This document shows positions 51,325 through 60,075 of a DNA stretch of 64,000 bases, in pieces (the first letter of the stretch is position 1; the number at the start of each line of letters is the position of its first letter). The notes below the pieces were generated by a model. That model was not told where the DNA came from and did no database searches. It saw only the letters and a program-made list of their open reading frames with translations. The position numbers were made by a program, and so were the translations under genes. This stretch comes from Colwellia sp. (GTDB lineage Bacteria > Pseudomonadota > Gammaproteobacteria > Enterobacterales > Alteromonadaceae): NCBI GenBank assembly GCA_029938115.1, contig JAPYOP010000018.1:18483-82482 (forward strand), given 5' to 3'.

Positions 51325-53412
51325 TTAGAATTTATAACTTAAGCCGAATTTTATTGTGCTTGGCTTACCTACATTGATTTCACCATTTTCACCACCAGCT
51401 AAATATTTCTTATCAAACAAGTTTTCAACATTTAATCTCATTAATAAGTCATTGCCTGCCATAGGTACAGCATAACTGATCCCAGCATCAAATCGGGTGT
51501 AGCCTGATTTTTCTAAGCTATTTTTAGCATCAGCATAGCGCTCGCCTTCATAAAAAGCACCTACATTAAGTGCGATATTTTCTGAAACTGAATATTTAAG
51601 CCAAGCAGAAGCAGTTAACTTTGGCACATCTTCAGGACGGTTACCCTGATATTCATTATGAGCATCATATTTTGCGTCAAGGTACATAGCAGAAGTGATC
51701 AATGATAAGCTTTCACTGATCTCACCAATTGCTCCTAGCTCTAGACCTTTGTGGCGCTGAATACCGCCTTGTGTTGTGATCATTTCAAAATCAGGATCAT
51801 TTTCCAAGTTAACTTCAAGCACGATATTTTCACGTTTGATATCAAAAGCTGCGGCGTTAAGGCGTAATTTACCCGAAAATAATTCCCACTTAGCACCAAC
51901 TTCAACCATGATGCCTTTAACTGGATCTAGCTCAAGACCAAAATTTGCATCTTCATCATCGGTTACATCACCTTGCGGTTCAAAACTTTCACTGTAATTT
52001 GCATAGATTGAAGTATTCTCATTAGGATGATAAATCAAGCCTAATTTAGGTAGCACAGAAGAATTATTAGCATCTACTTTTTCTTGTTTATTAAAGCGAA
52101 CACCTAGCAACACTTGCCATTGCTCATTTACCGTGATCAAATCTTGTGTGAAAAGACCATAAAACTTATAAGATTCATCTTTCGCTTTAGCATCAGCGTA
52201 GTCAAGGGCTTGGCGAGGAATAATAGTACCTTCATTTAGGTTTCCTTCCTGTGTATCACCTTTCACTTTTAAAGAAGTATATTCGTGCTTTAAATAGTTA
52301 CCACCTACCAAAATATCATGAGACATACCAGCAAACTCAACTGAGCCAACAAAATCTATATATAATGCCTCTTGCTGCCAGTCTTCTAGTTTATCGTAAG
52401 GTTTGTTTTCATAAACACCTGCTTCGGGATCAAAATCATCTTGTGTTTGTGGCTTACTTTCCCAACGTTCTCGTTCGTTATGTTGGTTGTTGTATCCTAG
52501 CTCTAATTGCCAATTTTCACTCAGCTGGTAACTAATATCAGCTCCATGGTTTTGACTTTGTGCATCAACTCTTGTCCAAGGCATATCCCAAATAAGCTCA
52601 TCACCGCCGATTACAGCACCGTTATCATCAACCAAAGCACCACTGTCTTGACCGGCTATTTCATCTGAGCTGTCAAAATGAAAAGACAAGGTCAAATCAT
52701 CGTTTACATCAATATCCGTCATCAAACTACCAACAAAAAAATTACTTTCTTGCTCGCTACCATCTTGATATTCTCGCCAGTTTTTATTGTCTTCTTTTTC
52801 TACAATAGCGCGATAACGTATGGTTTTATCTTCATTAATACTACCACCAACATCAAGGCCCATTCTTAATGAGCCATTTTCATCTCCTTTAACAGAAATT
52901 TCAGCAAATGAATCAAAGGTTGGTTTTTTCGTGACTAAATTAATTAATCCACCGGGCGTCGATTGCCCGTAAAGTAGGCTTGATGGGCCTTTTAATACCT
53001 CAATATTATCAACCAGTGCCATAGGTAAACGGTATTTGGCAAAGTGCTGATGGCCATTTTTTAATAAATTAGTACTTTCTTCTAGGGTAAAACCACGCAG
53101 GCTGAAACGCTCTCTGTCTGTTGTCACTCGGCCAATTGATACACTGGCATCATTCCTTAGTGCCTCGCCTAAAGTCACCACGAGTTGATCATCCATTACT
53201 TCAACAGGAATAACGGTTACTGATTGAGGAGTATTGATCAATGATACATTCGAACGCATCGCAGCATGTGCTTCATCAGTTTTATAATGAGCATGTCCGC
53301 CCATTACCGTTAAGATCTCGATATCATTATTATCATCCGCTACAGCCAATGCGCTGCTAGATTGTAAAATTACTGCGATAACGGAAGTTATCAATTTATC
53401 ATTTGTGTTCAT
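51325..53412 (-). CDS. TonB-dependent siderophore receptor
   Basis: 695-residue outer-membrane receptor. Signal peptide about 1-25 (VIAVILQSSSALAVA), plug domain about 45-165 (INTPQSVTVIPVEVM, LRGFTLEES, LKGPSSLLYGQSTPGGLINLVTKKP) and a 22-strand barrel ending in YKF. The sequence is that of ferric-siderophore (FhuE/FpvA-type) receptors rather than vitamin B12 or sugar receptors. No TonB-box could be fixed with confidence near the mature start (EILTVMGG is a candidate). Upstream sits a sigma-70 promoter overlapping a Fur-like box, fitting iron-limited expression. Confidence 0.92.
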   Translation of the reverse strand: MNTNDKLITSVIAVILQSSSALAVADDNNDIEILTVMGGHAHYKTDEAHAAMRSNVSLINTPQSVTVIPVEVMDDQLVVTLGEALRNDASVSIGRVTTDRERFSLRGFTLEESTNLLKNGHQHFAKYRLPMALVDNIEVLKGPSSLLYGQSTPGGLINLVTKKPTFDSFAEISVKGDENGSLRMGLDVGGSINEDKTIRYRAIVEKEDNKNWREYQDGSEQESNFFVGSLMTDIDVNDDLTLSFHFDSSDEIAGQDSGALVDDNGAVIGGDELIWDMPWTRVDAQSQNHGADISYQLSENWQLELGYNNQHNERERWESKPQTQDDFDPEAGVYENKPYDKLEDWQQEALYIDFVGSVEFAGMSHDILVGGNYLKHEYTSLKVKGDTQEGNLNEGTIIPRQALDYADAKAKDESYKFYGLFTQDLITVNEQWQVLLGVRFNKQEKVDANNSSVLPKLGLIYHPNENTSIYANYSESFEPQGDVTDDEDANFGLELDPVKGIMVEVGAKWELFSGKLRLNAAAFDIKRENIVLEVNLENDPDFEMITTQGGIQRHKGLELGAIGEISESLSLITSAMYLDAKYDAHNEYQGNRPEDVPKLTASAWLKYSVSENIALNVGAFYEGERYADAKNSLEKSGYTRFDAGISYAVPMAGNDLLMRLNVENLFDKKYLAGGENGEINVGKPSTIKFGLSYKF

Positions 53413-53463
53413 ATATTTCTCAAACCCTTCATGCCCAAAATATCATTTTAATAATTTTAAGGA

Positions 53464-53492
53464 ATAGTATTACGAATGAGAATGATTGTCAA
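53464..53492 (-). promoter_or_regulatory. Fur-controlled promoter of the TonB receptor
   Basis: On the minus strand TTGACA (53487-53492) and TACTAT (53464-53469), 17 bp apart. A near-consensus Fur 7-1-7 palindrome TGAGAAT-G-ATTGTCA (53477-53491) covers the -35 and spacer, matching TGATAAT-N-ATTATCA at 12 of 14. Fur-Fe2+ bound here would block RNA polymerase. Confidence 0.75.
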
Positions 53493-53714
53493 TTGCATTT
53501 AGGTGAAGGGATATGAATTCATGGGAACATTCAGTTTTTTTTGCTCTATATCATTTTAAATACTTGGCTATTTATAAATTTAACTTTATCGACAGCTTTG
53601 GCGAAAATGGTGTAGATTCTTCAACAGGTAGAGAAACACTGATAGTCGTTAACACGATCCCAACCAAACAGATTACTATTGTTAGTATTCCAGATATTCT
53701 CTGCCATTTAATTA

Positions 53715-54359
53715 TTGAAGGCTGACTACTCTCCACACAAGACAATCAGCATAAGTAGTGTAGAAGAATTTAGAAAAGTAGATGAATATAGAAAATTAGT
53801 TTTAAAAGCCTATACAGGCCTTGGCTATAAAGTAGAATTTACAGAAATGCCTTCCGAAAGAGAAATCATCGAAGTCAATAAAGGCACAATTGACGCACTG
53901 GTTATAAGGTTTTCAGTAATTGAGAAAAGCAATCCAGATTTAATTAGGGTTCCGGTTATTTTGGCAACAGCAGGGCTATTTTTATATTGTGATATAGAAC
54001 TGCCATGTGATCAGTCAGTTGTAGATGAACCATCACATTTGATCGGTGCGCTTATTAGTCAAAATTTTTCGACAGCATATTTAGAAGACAGCAAAGCATC
54101 AGTTTATAAAGTGGGAACGTCACATCAGTTAGCTCGAATGTTATCAATAAAGCGATTAAATTATATTTTAGCATTTGAAGTAGATGGCTTAGGTACTCAT
54201 TTTGAGTTAGATAAATCAAAATATAAGGTTTTCAAAGTAGATAGTTTAGTGGCTTTTCACTATATCCATCGTCGCATCAAAAACATTCTGCCGAAGTTAA
54301 CTCCAAGCTTAAAAAATATTGTTAAATCTTGCAGAAAAAATCATCAATGCACATTTTAA
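53715..54359 (+). pseudogene. Type-3 solute-binding protein lacking its signal peptide, possibly frameshifted
   Basis: 214 residues, opening ADYSPHKTISISSVEEF and LGYKVEFTEMPSEREIIEVN, a typical mature SBP_bac_3 N-terminus; the chain continues to a normal-looking end. There is no signal peptide: a TAA stands two codons before the TTG used here. The other frame just upstream reads NTIPTKQITIVSIPDILCHL up to a stop at 53723-53725, which could be a leader shifted out of frame near 53717. So it is likely a damaged gene; otherwise a cytoplasmic paralogue. The family usually binds amino acids or related small molecules. Confidence 0.6.
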
Positions 54360-54750
54360 ATAAAGTTAAAAATAGCAGCTTAGGTCAGTCATATATTAAT
54401 CGGTAATGCGGTAAAAATAGCATTTTGAGATGATACTCCAACGTCCGCTAAGTTGTCTTACCCCAGTCCCACAAACTTGTAGTGATTTCTGGTTGAAATT
54501 GCTACTAATATGTTTATTATTTTACAAAAGCTAATGTCAGCTTTGGCTAATAGTTACCATTAGTGAAGCAAGCTCGAACGTCAGCTATAGGGAAAAAGTA
54601 ATTACAATCAGAAGATGCTTGTGCGGCTATAGATCGCTCTTTTCTGCCTGACAGCATAAGACAGATCAGCAGGTCGGGTCAAATATTCTCCATTCGGCCG
54701 TTGAGCCATTTTCGGTCGGTCATAAGCCATAGTCTCTTGTTAGCGACCAC
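54360..54750. other. Non-coding gap without recognised gene
   Basis: 391 bp between the binding-protein fragment and the next minus-strand gene. AACGTCCGCTAAGT (54450) and AACGTCAGCTATAG (54569) are similar, suggesting decayed repeats. No open frame, tRNA or terminator is evident. Confidence 0.5.
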
Positions 54751-55170
54751 TTATTGCTGAACTACAACCTTAGCAAGCTCCAACACTTGATGTACTTGCT
54801 TTAAACTGACTAATTTTGAATTATTATAATCCATAAGTAAATGTTGATACTTTTGAGTTGGTTGCAATTTTATAATGGAATCTCTAACTGCTTCCATTAC
54901 AGCGGATTCGTGATGAAAATCACCAGAGACATCCAGAGATGCTTTTTTCAAAGCGCAATACAGACTTAATTTTTCGGATGGTGACGTACAATGACGGTCG
55001 TCTTGCTTATCCCAAGCGTCATTGTAATTTAAAAGTTCAATTGCTTTTGAAATTATTTTCACATCATATTTAGTTTTTGGTTGCGGCGGCCAATCATATA
55101 TATCAGCAATAAAAAACAATGCCCAGCCAACAAGTCCTATACATACCGCTAATGTTAATTTTTTCACCAT
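54751..55170 (-). CDS. Hypothetical membrane-anchored protein
   Basis: 139 residues, not recognised. One N-terminal membrane helix (about 4-24, LTLAVCIGLVGWALFFIADI) could be an anchor or uncleaved signal; the rest is polar with two cysteines (61 and 72) that may form a disulfide outside the cytoplasm. First of a run of small minus-strand genes. The related repeat at 55246 lies 76 bp upstream of its start. Confidence 0.55.
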   Translation of the reverse strand: MVKKLTLAVCIGLVGWALFFIADIYDWPPQPKTKYDVKIISKAIELLNYNDAWDKQDDRHCTSPSEKLSLYCALKKASLDVSGDFHHESAVMEAVRDSIIKLQPTQKYQHLLMDYNNSKLVSLKQVHQVLELAKVVVQQ

Positions 55171-55245
55171 ACTTCCACGTAGCCCAAATAAGGGGCTGAT
55201 AATAGTTTGCTAGTTTATTTAAACGGACACTCTCACCGACTGGTT

Positions 55246-55319
55246 ATCGCTCACAACGGCCTGTGAGTAAATGATTACATTACATTACTTTTTATATTGC
55301 TCACGGTCTCATGTGTGCC
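55246..55319. repeat. Intergenic repeat, copy A
   Basis: Shares with 56980-57045 the in-register pattern ATCGCTC-N8-CTGTGAG-N4-TGATTACAT-N-AC-N-TTA (31 of 42 positions identical), then a looser CTCA.GTGTGC end. It fills part of the 312-bp gap upstream of the 139-residue gene. Nothing else is recognised in that gap. Confidence 0.55.
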
Positions 55320-55482
55320 ATTAACCGTCATTTGCTTATGCATACACTATGATCACTATTACCACAAAACGAAAATTAGGTAATAAAATCCAAAAATGTT
55401 TCGATTAGATTTTGTAGTGGTATCACGGGGCCTTGTTCTGTGGGACATAATAGCTTAACGACTCCAACTCCATGTTAATCAC

Positions 55483-55737
55483 TTAAGTCATAACACCTGG
55501 ACGGAAGGGTTTATTGCTTCGACCCCCTTGTTGCGATCGCTTCTGATTCGAAAGCTTAACCTTCTTGGCGATTAATTCATGCTTTTCTGAGTAGCATTCA
55601 AACTCGACAGTGACACCAACTTTTAAAAAATCACAATTGACAAGATCGGCTTTACGTACAAATATATCTGGGCCGTTTCCGTTATCCAAAAATCCAGATT
55701 GTTTATCTCGAAACCATTTTTTAACTACAGTTTGCAA
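55483..55737 (-). CDS. Divergent cold-shock-domain protein
   Basis: 84 residues from a TTG start, which is convincing because a TAGGAG ribosome binding site lies 7 bp upstream (55745-55750). A CSD fold: VVKKWFRDKQSGFLDNGN (RNP1-like), then PDIFVRKADL (RNP2-like) and VGVTVEFECYSEKHELIAKKV. The usual GFGFI is replaced by SGFLDNGNG, so nucleic-acid binding may differ from CspA. The C-terminus (about 62-84) is basic and Gly/Ser/Gln-rich, as in RNA-binding proteins of this type. Confidence 0.78.
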   Translation of the reverse strand: MQTVVKKWFRDKQSGFLDNGNGPDIFVRKADLVNCDFLKVGVTVEFECYSEKHELIAKKVKLSNQKRSQQGGRSNKPFRPGVMT

Positions 55738-55864
55738 TACGATGCTCCTAATTTAATTTACGATACTTATTTTTTGATAATATCACCTCTAAAAGATGAG
55801 TTGATACACTATTCTAGTACTTTAATACTCTGCACACTGCGAGAAGAGGCGCACGTTAACATAA

Positions 55865-56020
55865 TTATATGGATGTATTTTGACCATCCCCTAGTAGAGG
55901 ATCATCAGATGGTGCATCTTCACTACCGTTTTCCAATTTTTTTAAGCGTTTTTCCTCTTTTTTTTTCTTTTTAGCCAGTTCCCTCTGCCGCTTCTCATAG
56001 TTGTAATTAGTTTTCGCCAT
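55865..56020 (-). CDS. Small lysine-rich protein, MAKTNYxYEKRQRELAKKKK family
   Basis: 51 residues. Opens MAKTNYNYEKRQRELAKKK, continues with a run of lysines and glutamates, then an acidic tail ending DGQNTSI. This N-terminus recurs in many small gammaproteobacterial hypothetical proteins (my recollection). An AAGAG ribosome binding site stands 8 bp before the ATG at 56020. It probably forms a single charged helix; function unknown, perhaps nucleic-acid or ribosome contact. Confidence 0.7.
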   Translation of the reverse strand: MAKTNYNYEKRQRELAKKKKKEEKRLKKLENGSEDAPSDDPLLGDGQNTSI

Positions 56021-56140
56021 TTGAATACTCTTGAATTAATTTAGGGCTAGATCTATTGGTAACATAGAACGCTTTTTAATGAACCGTTTGGGGATAACCC
56101 CCGCTGAAAATCATCACGCATGAGCATATTATTAACTTTT

Positions 56141-56407
56141 CTATAAATCTAGATTTCGCGTCAAAACTTCTGCTGATTTAATAATAAGCTTTCTGCGATG
56201 AAGATCTGGATGTTTTTCTTCGTCAGTGTACCCTACTGGATTGCCAGTTCCTGTATTAACAAACCAAGAGATTTCTGGCCTGCGTTCACCCAACAGTTTC
56301 TTTAGTTCCTGTGGTTTAATCCTCAACGCTTTCGCAGCAGCATTGTATGTGCACCGAGTCTTAACTTTGTTAAGGTAATCAACCACTACTGTTATTTTAT
56401 CTTGCAT
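56141..56407 (-). CDS. Conserved small hypothetical protein (HTH-like N-terminus)
   Basis: 88 residues. Residues about 5-45 (VVVDYLNKVKTRCTYNAAAKALRIKPQELKKLLGE) look like a small helix-turn-helix or four-helix module; ISWFVNTGTGNPVGYTDEEKHPDL then RKLIIKSAEVL resembles a widespread family of about 90-residue proteins of unknown role. The name is not recalled with certainty. Preceded by 283 bp holding only AT-rich sequence. Confidence 0.6.
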   Translation of the reverse strand: MQDKITVVVDYLNKVKTRCTYNAAAKALRIKPQELKKLLGERRPEISWFVNTGTGNPVGYTDEEKHPDLHRRKLIIKSAEVLTRNLDL

Positions 56408-56690
56408 TACAATATAATCCTTAGAAAGTTAGCGCGTTATTAAGTAGGCAACAATACCTTTTAACTAACACATCATCAATAGGTTAAAAAGTTGTCATTT
56501 TTTCATTATAGGTAGTAAAGGCAGAACTTTACTCATTTTTGATGGAAATACTGCTTTTTTATTCCGCTCATATTTTCTTATTAAATATTAGAAAAAGCAT
56601 TTAGTTTTTCTTGATTATTTTCGTCCAGTTTGCGTACCAAGGGAACCTTAATCACTATTAGTGGAACGGCTGTTCCCTTGGGCTATGTTA

Positions 56691-56945
56691 TTAGCAAGCT
56701 TCAATCCAATTATAGTATTCTTGTTCATTCTCAAATATTATAAAATCGTTCACAGAGTCCCATGATATACCACAAATTCTATTTATAGCTAGATCATTTA
56801 CAGTAGCACCTGATGGGATTTCGCCGATAACGAATAATTTATTTCGTATTTCTTGGAATGATATGTTTTTCATAGCAAGAGTTTCATCCGTTGTTCCAAA
56901 AGAAACTGTTTTACCATCAAATAAAGTAATTACATTGCTGTCCAT
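56691..56945 (-). CDS. Hypothetical small protein
   Basis: 84 residues, unrecognised, acidic, without signal or membrane segment. Opens MDSNVITLFDGKTVSFG and ends YYNWIEAC. The size, acidity and lone setting in an accessory stretch would fit an immunity- or antitoxin-like protein, but no partner is visible. Repeat copy B (56980) lies 35 bp upstream of its start. Confidence 0.5.
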   Translation of the reverse strand: MDSNVITLFDGKTVSFGTTDETLAMKNISFQEIRNKLFVIGEIPSGATVNDLAINRICGISWDSVNDFIIFENEQEYYNWIEAC

Positions 56946-56979
56946 TTCTTATTATTCCCTTACCATGCTATGTCTCTTA

Positions 56980-57045
56980 ATCGCTCTTTACAGTCTGTGA
57001 GCTTTTGATTACATGACGTTAAATTATTGGTGGACTCAAGTGTGC
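56980..57045. repeat. Intergenic repeat, copy B
   Basis: See copy A at 55246; here it sits 35 bp upstream of the 84-residue gene, between it and the leucine-rich repeat pseudogene. Confidence 0.55.
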
Positions 57046-57140
57046 AAAAAGGAGACTGTCAGAAATATTTTATTATTCGCTTAAGCTAACTTTAAATCTG
57101 AGTTTTCATCAAGCACATAAATACAGATATTTACTTTCAG

Positions 57141-58106
57141 CTAGAATTCCAGTATTTCAATCCAGTCAATTGACTCTAAGTAGCTTATTGTTTCTTCAGC
57201 TAAAGGGTTCTCAACTAAATTAACATAGTTTAATTTCATATTATTTGAGAAATCTATTGATTCTATACTGTTTTTCCAGAGGTTTAATTTTGTTAAGTTA
57301 GTTGAATCGCTCAAATCTATATTCGATAAGTTATTATTGTTTAGGGTAAGTATTTCTAAGGCAGGAAGGTCAAATTCAACATATTGTAACTTTGAGTCGG
57401 TTACTTCAACTACAGTAAGTGCGGAGTGATTGGTTAATGAAAGGCTTGTTAATAAATTCCCTATAACAGTCAACTCTCTAAGCTTTAAATTATTATCAAA
57501 ATTAATGTGTGTGATATCACCCCAAGTTAATCTTAGTACCCCTTGAACATTAGTTGGTGTAGGAGGTATTTGTGCATCTTCCAAATTTAATAGTTGCAAT
57601 TTTTCAAGCTCTGTTAATGTTTAACACTTAATGTTTCAATTGGATTGTCATTTATGTAGATACTTTTTAATTTGGTATTGTAGGTAAGGTTTATATTTTT
57701 AAGGTTATTATTCTGAGATAAAAACAATTCTTGCAAGTTAACTAGCTCATCAATGTTAACTTGTTCAATTGATGATGAAGACAAAGTGAAACATGATATT
57801 TGTGTGAAATGGTTAGAGTCGATAAAACCACTATCTAATGACTCAGTTTACTGTCATGATGTTTGGAAATAATAACAGATCTTCTGTGCGATTAGAGTTA
57901 GTAGAATTATAAGCGTGAGCGTTACAGGTAAATTTTATTAACTCATCAGCATATATTAAGTCTTGTGCGGAGGCTGTACTGTTAATACAGTTTTTAATTT
58001 CTTTTGATATAAAATCAATATCACTAATGGCTAAACGTTTATCACCTTCACTATCACTAGAACACCCAACTAAAATAGCAACAAAAAGAAGTGGTATATA
58101 CTTCAC
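57141..58106 (-). pseudogene. Leucine-rich-repeat lipoprotein gene broken by two compensating frameshifts
   Basis: Three reading-frame pieces join into one protein. Piece 1 (58106-57843, GTG start) opens MKYIPLLFVAILVGCSSDSE, a lipoprotein signal with Cys15, and ends at TGA. Piece 2 (57847-57614), one base over, reads TESLDSGFIDSNHF, then EQVNIDELVNLQELFLSQ and SIYINDNPIETLSVKH before TAA. Piece 3 (57620-57141) returns to the first frame with LTELEKLQLLNLEDA and several leucine-rich repeats (NNNLSNIDLSDSTNLTKLNL) to the C-terminus. An extra base in an AAA run near 57847 and a missing base near 57619 would restore a protein of about 320 residues. The open frames at 57141-57599 and 57843-58106 are not separate genes. 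Confidence 0.82.
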
Positions 58107-58241
58107 AAAAAGATACCTTTTGTAATTTAAAGTCTATCAAAAAACAACAGCTAGAAAACAAATGAATATTATAATGTTGCTGGCTTGTGCTTCTCGTAGT
58201 TTATATGCGGCAACTTGCCGCATTGTTATATTTTAACAGCG

Positions 58242-59981
58242 CTAATACCCCACAGCCTGCCCATCTTTACGTGACTCTGAAGCGCCGTAATACACGTTTT
58301 CTTTCTCATCATACATAATCGCTTGGTAGCCACCATAGCCGCCAAGATCAAACTGAATTTTATGACCTCTTGCCATTAATGCACGAATTGTTTGATAGTC
58401 AATATCAGATTCTAATGACAGTACACCGCTGCTTGTTAATGTCTGCCCATAAGCTTCTGTTGGCTCTGTTGAACCGTAATGTTGCCAACGAGTTGCATCA
58501 CCTGCCTCTTGTAAATTCATGCCAAAATCAATGATGTTGGTGATAATTTGCACATGACCTTGTGGCTGCATTGCTCCACCCATCAAGCCAAAGCTGATAA
58601 AGGGCTTACCTTGTTTCATCACAAAGGCAGGGATGATGGTATGAAATGGACGCTTGTTAGGTTGATAGGCATTGGCATGATCTTTATCCATTGAGAAGAG
58701 CTGCCCTCTATCTTGAAAAACAAAGCCTAATCCAGGCACTACAACGCCTGAACCCATGCCACGATAATTACTTTGAATAAGTGACACCATATTGCCTTCT
58801 TTATCGGCGGTAGTTAAATAAATGGTGTCTCCTTGATACATTGCAGGGTTTCCTGCATCAACACGTTTTGCCGCACGCTTACCAATGAGCTTGTTACGTT
58901 CTTTAGCATATTCCTTATCAAGTAATCCCTTTAAAGGAACGCGATAATAATCCATGTCAGCATAATATTTGGCTCTGTCTTCAAAGGCGAGTTTTTTTGC
59001 TTCGGTCATGACATGTAAACTTTGCTCTGATAAAAAGCCCATCTGAGCCAAGTCATGCCGTTCCAAAATATTAAGCATTTGCAAAGCCGCGATCCCTTGA
59101 CCATTAGGGGGTAACTCGAAAACGTCGTAACCGCGATAGTTAACTGAAACTGGCTCTACCCAAGTTGAGCTGTGCTCGGCTAAGTCGTTGTAACGTAAAT
59201 AGCCGCCATTGGCCTTCATAAAGGTATCAATTTTTTTTGCTATGTCCCCTTGATAAAAAGCCTCGCGTCCACCTTCAGCGATTTTGCTTAAGGTACTTGC
59301 TAACTCGGGATTTTTAAATATTTGTCCCTTTTTAGGACCTTTGCCATTAATGGTAAAGGTTGTTTTAAAACTACCTACTTGAAGAGAAAGGCTAGGCACA
59401 CTTTTTTGCCAGTAATGGGCAATAAGCTCACTTACTGGAAAGCCATTGTTGGCGTAGTCTATGGCGGGTTGCAGTATTTTTGTCATTGGCATTTTGCCAA
59501 ATTTATTGTGCAATTCAAACCAACCATCAACCGTGCCTGGCACTGAAATAGGCAACATGCCATGAGGTGGAATGGTCTCGCGATTAAGCTCTGATAGTTC
59601 TTGCTGTAGCTGGGTTAAAGTTAAGCCCTTGGGTGAACGACCACTAGCATTTAAGCCATAAAGTTTTTGTGATTTTGCATGCCAAACAATAGCAAATAAA
59701 TCACCACCAATGCCATTGCCTGTTGGCTCCATCAGCCCTAATGCTGCATTGGCAGCTATAGCTGCATCAATGGCATTACCGCCATTTTTAAGTATTTCCA
59801 AACCAATCTGGCTAGCTAAAGGTTGGCTAGTTGCGACCATGCCATTAGCGGCTATCACTTCAGATCGTGTCGCGTAAGTTTTACCTGTTACCCTATCTAT
59901 ATTAGCAAAAGCACTCTTGCTAATAAGGGTAAATATAATCATAAATGGGAGTGCTAGTTTTTTATTATTAAATAATTTCAA
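58242..59981 (-). CDS. ggt: Gamma-glutamyltransferase (periplasmic)
   Basis: 579 residues from a TTG start, supported by a GAGG site 7 bp upstream. Signal peptide ends near ISKSAFA. Ntn-hydrolase proenzyme; the proposed nucleophile is Thr386 in GDTIYLTTADKEG, aligned with Thr391 of E. coli GGT; GMGSGVVVP and the substrate arginine segment (NASGRSPKG) follow the family. The reaction removes or transfers gamma-glutamyl groups in the periplasm. It is the third gene of a minus-strand set with puuB and a secreted amidohydrolase (94-bp gap), so the substrate may be a gamma-glutamyl amine rather than glutathione. Confidence 0.88.
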   Translation of the reverse strand: MKLFNNKKLALPFMIIFTLISKSAFANIDRVTGKTYATRSEVIAANGMVATSQPLASQIGLEILKNGGNAIDAAIAANAALGLMEPTGNGIGGDLFAIVWHAKSQKLYGLNASGRSPKGLTLTQLQQELSELNRETIPPHGMLPISVPGTVDGWFELHNKFGKMPMTKILQPAIDYANNGFPVSELIAHYWQKSVPSLSLQVGSFKTTFTINGKGPKKGQIFKNPELASTLSKIAEGGREAFYQGDIAKKIDTFMKANGGYLRYNDLAEHSSTWVEPVSVNYRGYDVFELPPNGQGIAALQMLNILERHDLAQMGFLSEQSLHVMTEAKKLAFEDRAKYYADMDYYRVPLKGLLDKEYAKERNKLIGKRAAKRVDAGNPAMYQGDTIYLTTADKEGNMVSLIQSNYRGMGSGVVVPGLGFVFQDRGQLFSMDKDHANAYQPNKRPFHTIIPAFVMKQGKPFISFGLMGGAMQPQGHVQIITNIIDFGMNLQEAGDATRWQHYGSTEPTEAYGQTLTSSGVLSLESDIDYQTIRALMARGHKIQFDLGGYGGYQAIMYDEKENVYYGASESRKDGQAVGY

Positions 59982-60075
59982 CGGTATGCCTCATTAGACT
60001 TATTAGTACAACATAAGGCTAGAGAATACTGGATGAAAAGTAAACAAGACTTACCTCCTTTTTAAGGGAATTCAT

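Noticed and set aside
53513..53725. Open frame of 70 codons upstream of the binding-protein fragment
   Set aside because: No family and no clear ribosome binding site; its 3' part may be the shifted leader of the next gene, noted there.
57141..57599. Leucine-rich repeat protein as a separate gene
   Set aside because: Its only start is a TTG inside a leucine-rich repeat that continues upstream in another frame; better read as part of the broken lipoprotein gene.
54360..58230. Integron cassette array
   Set aside because: Small same-strand genes with long gaps suggested it, but I found no attC-type paired RYYYAAC/GTTRRRY ends and no integrase. The repeat at 55246/56980 alone is not enough.
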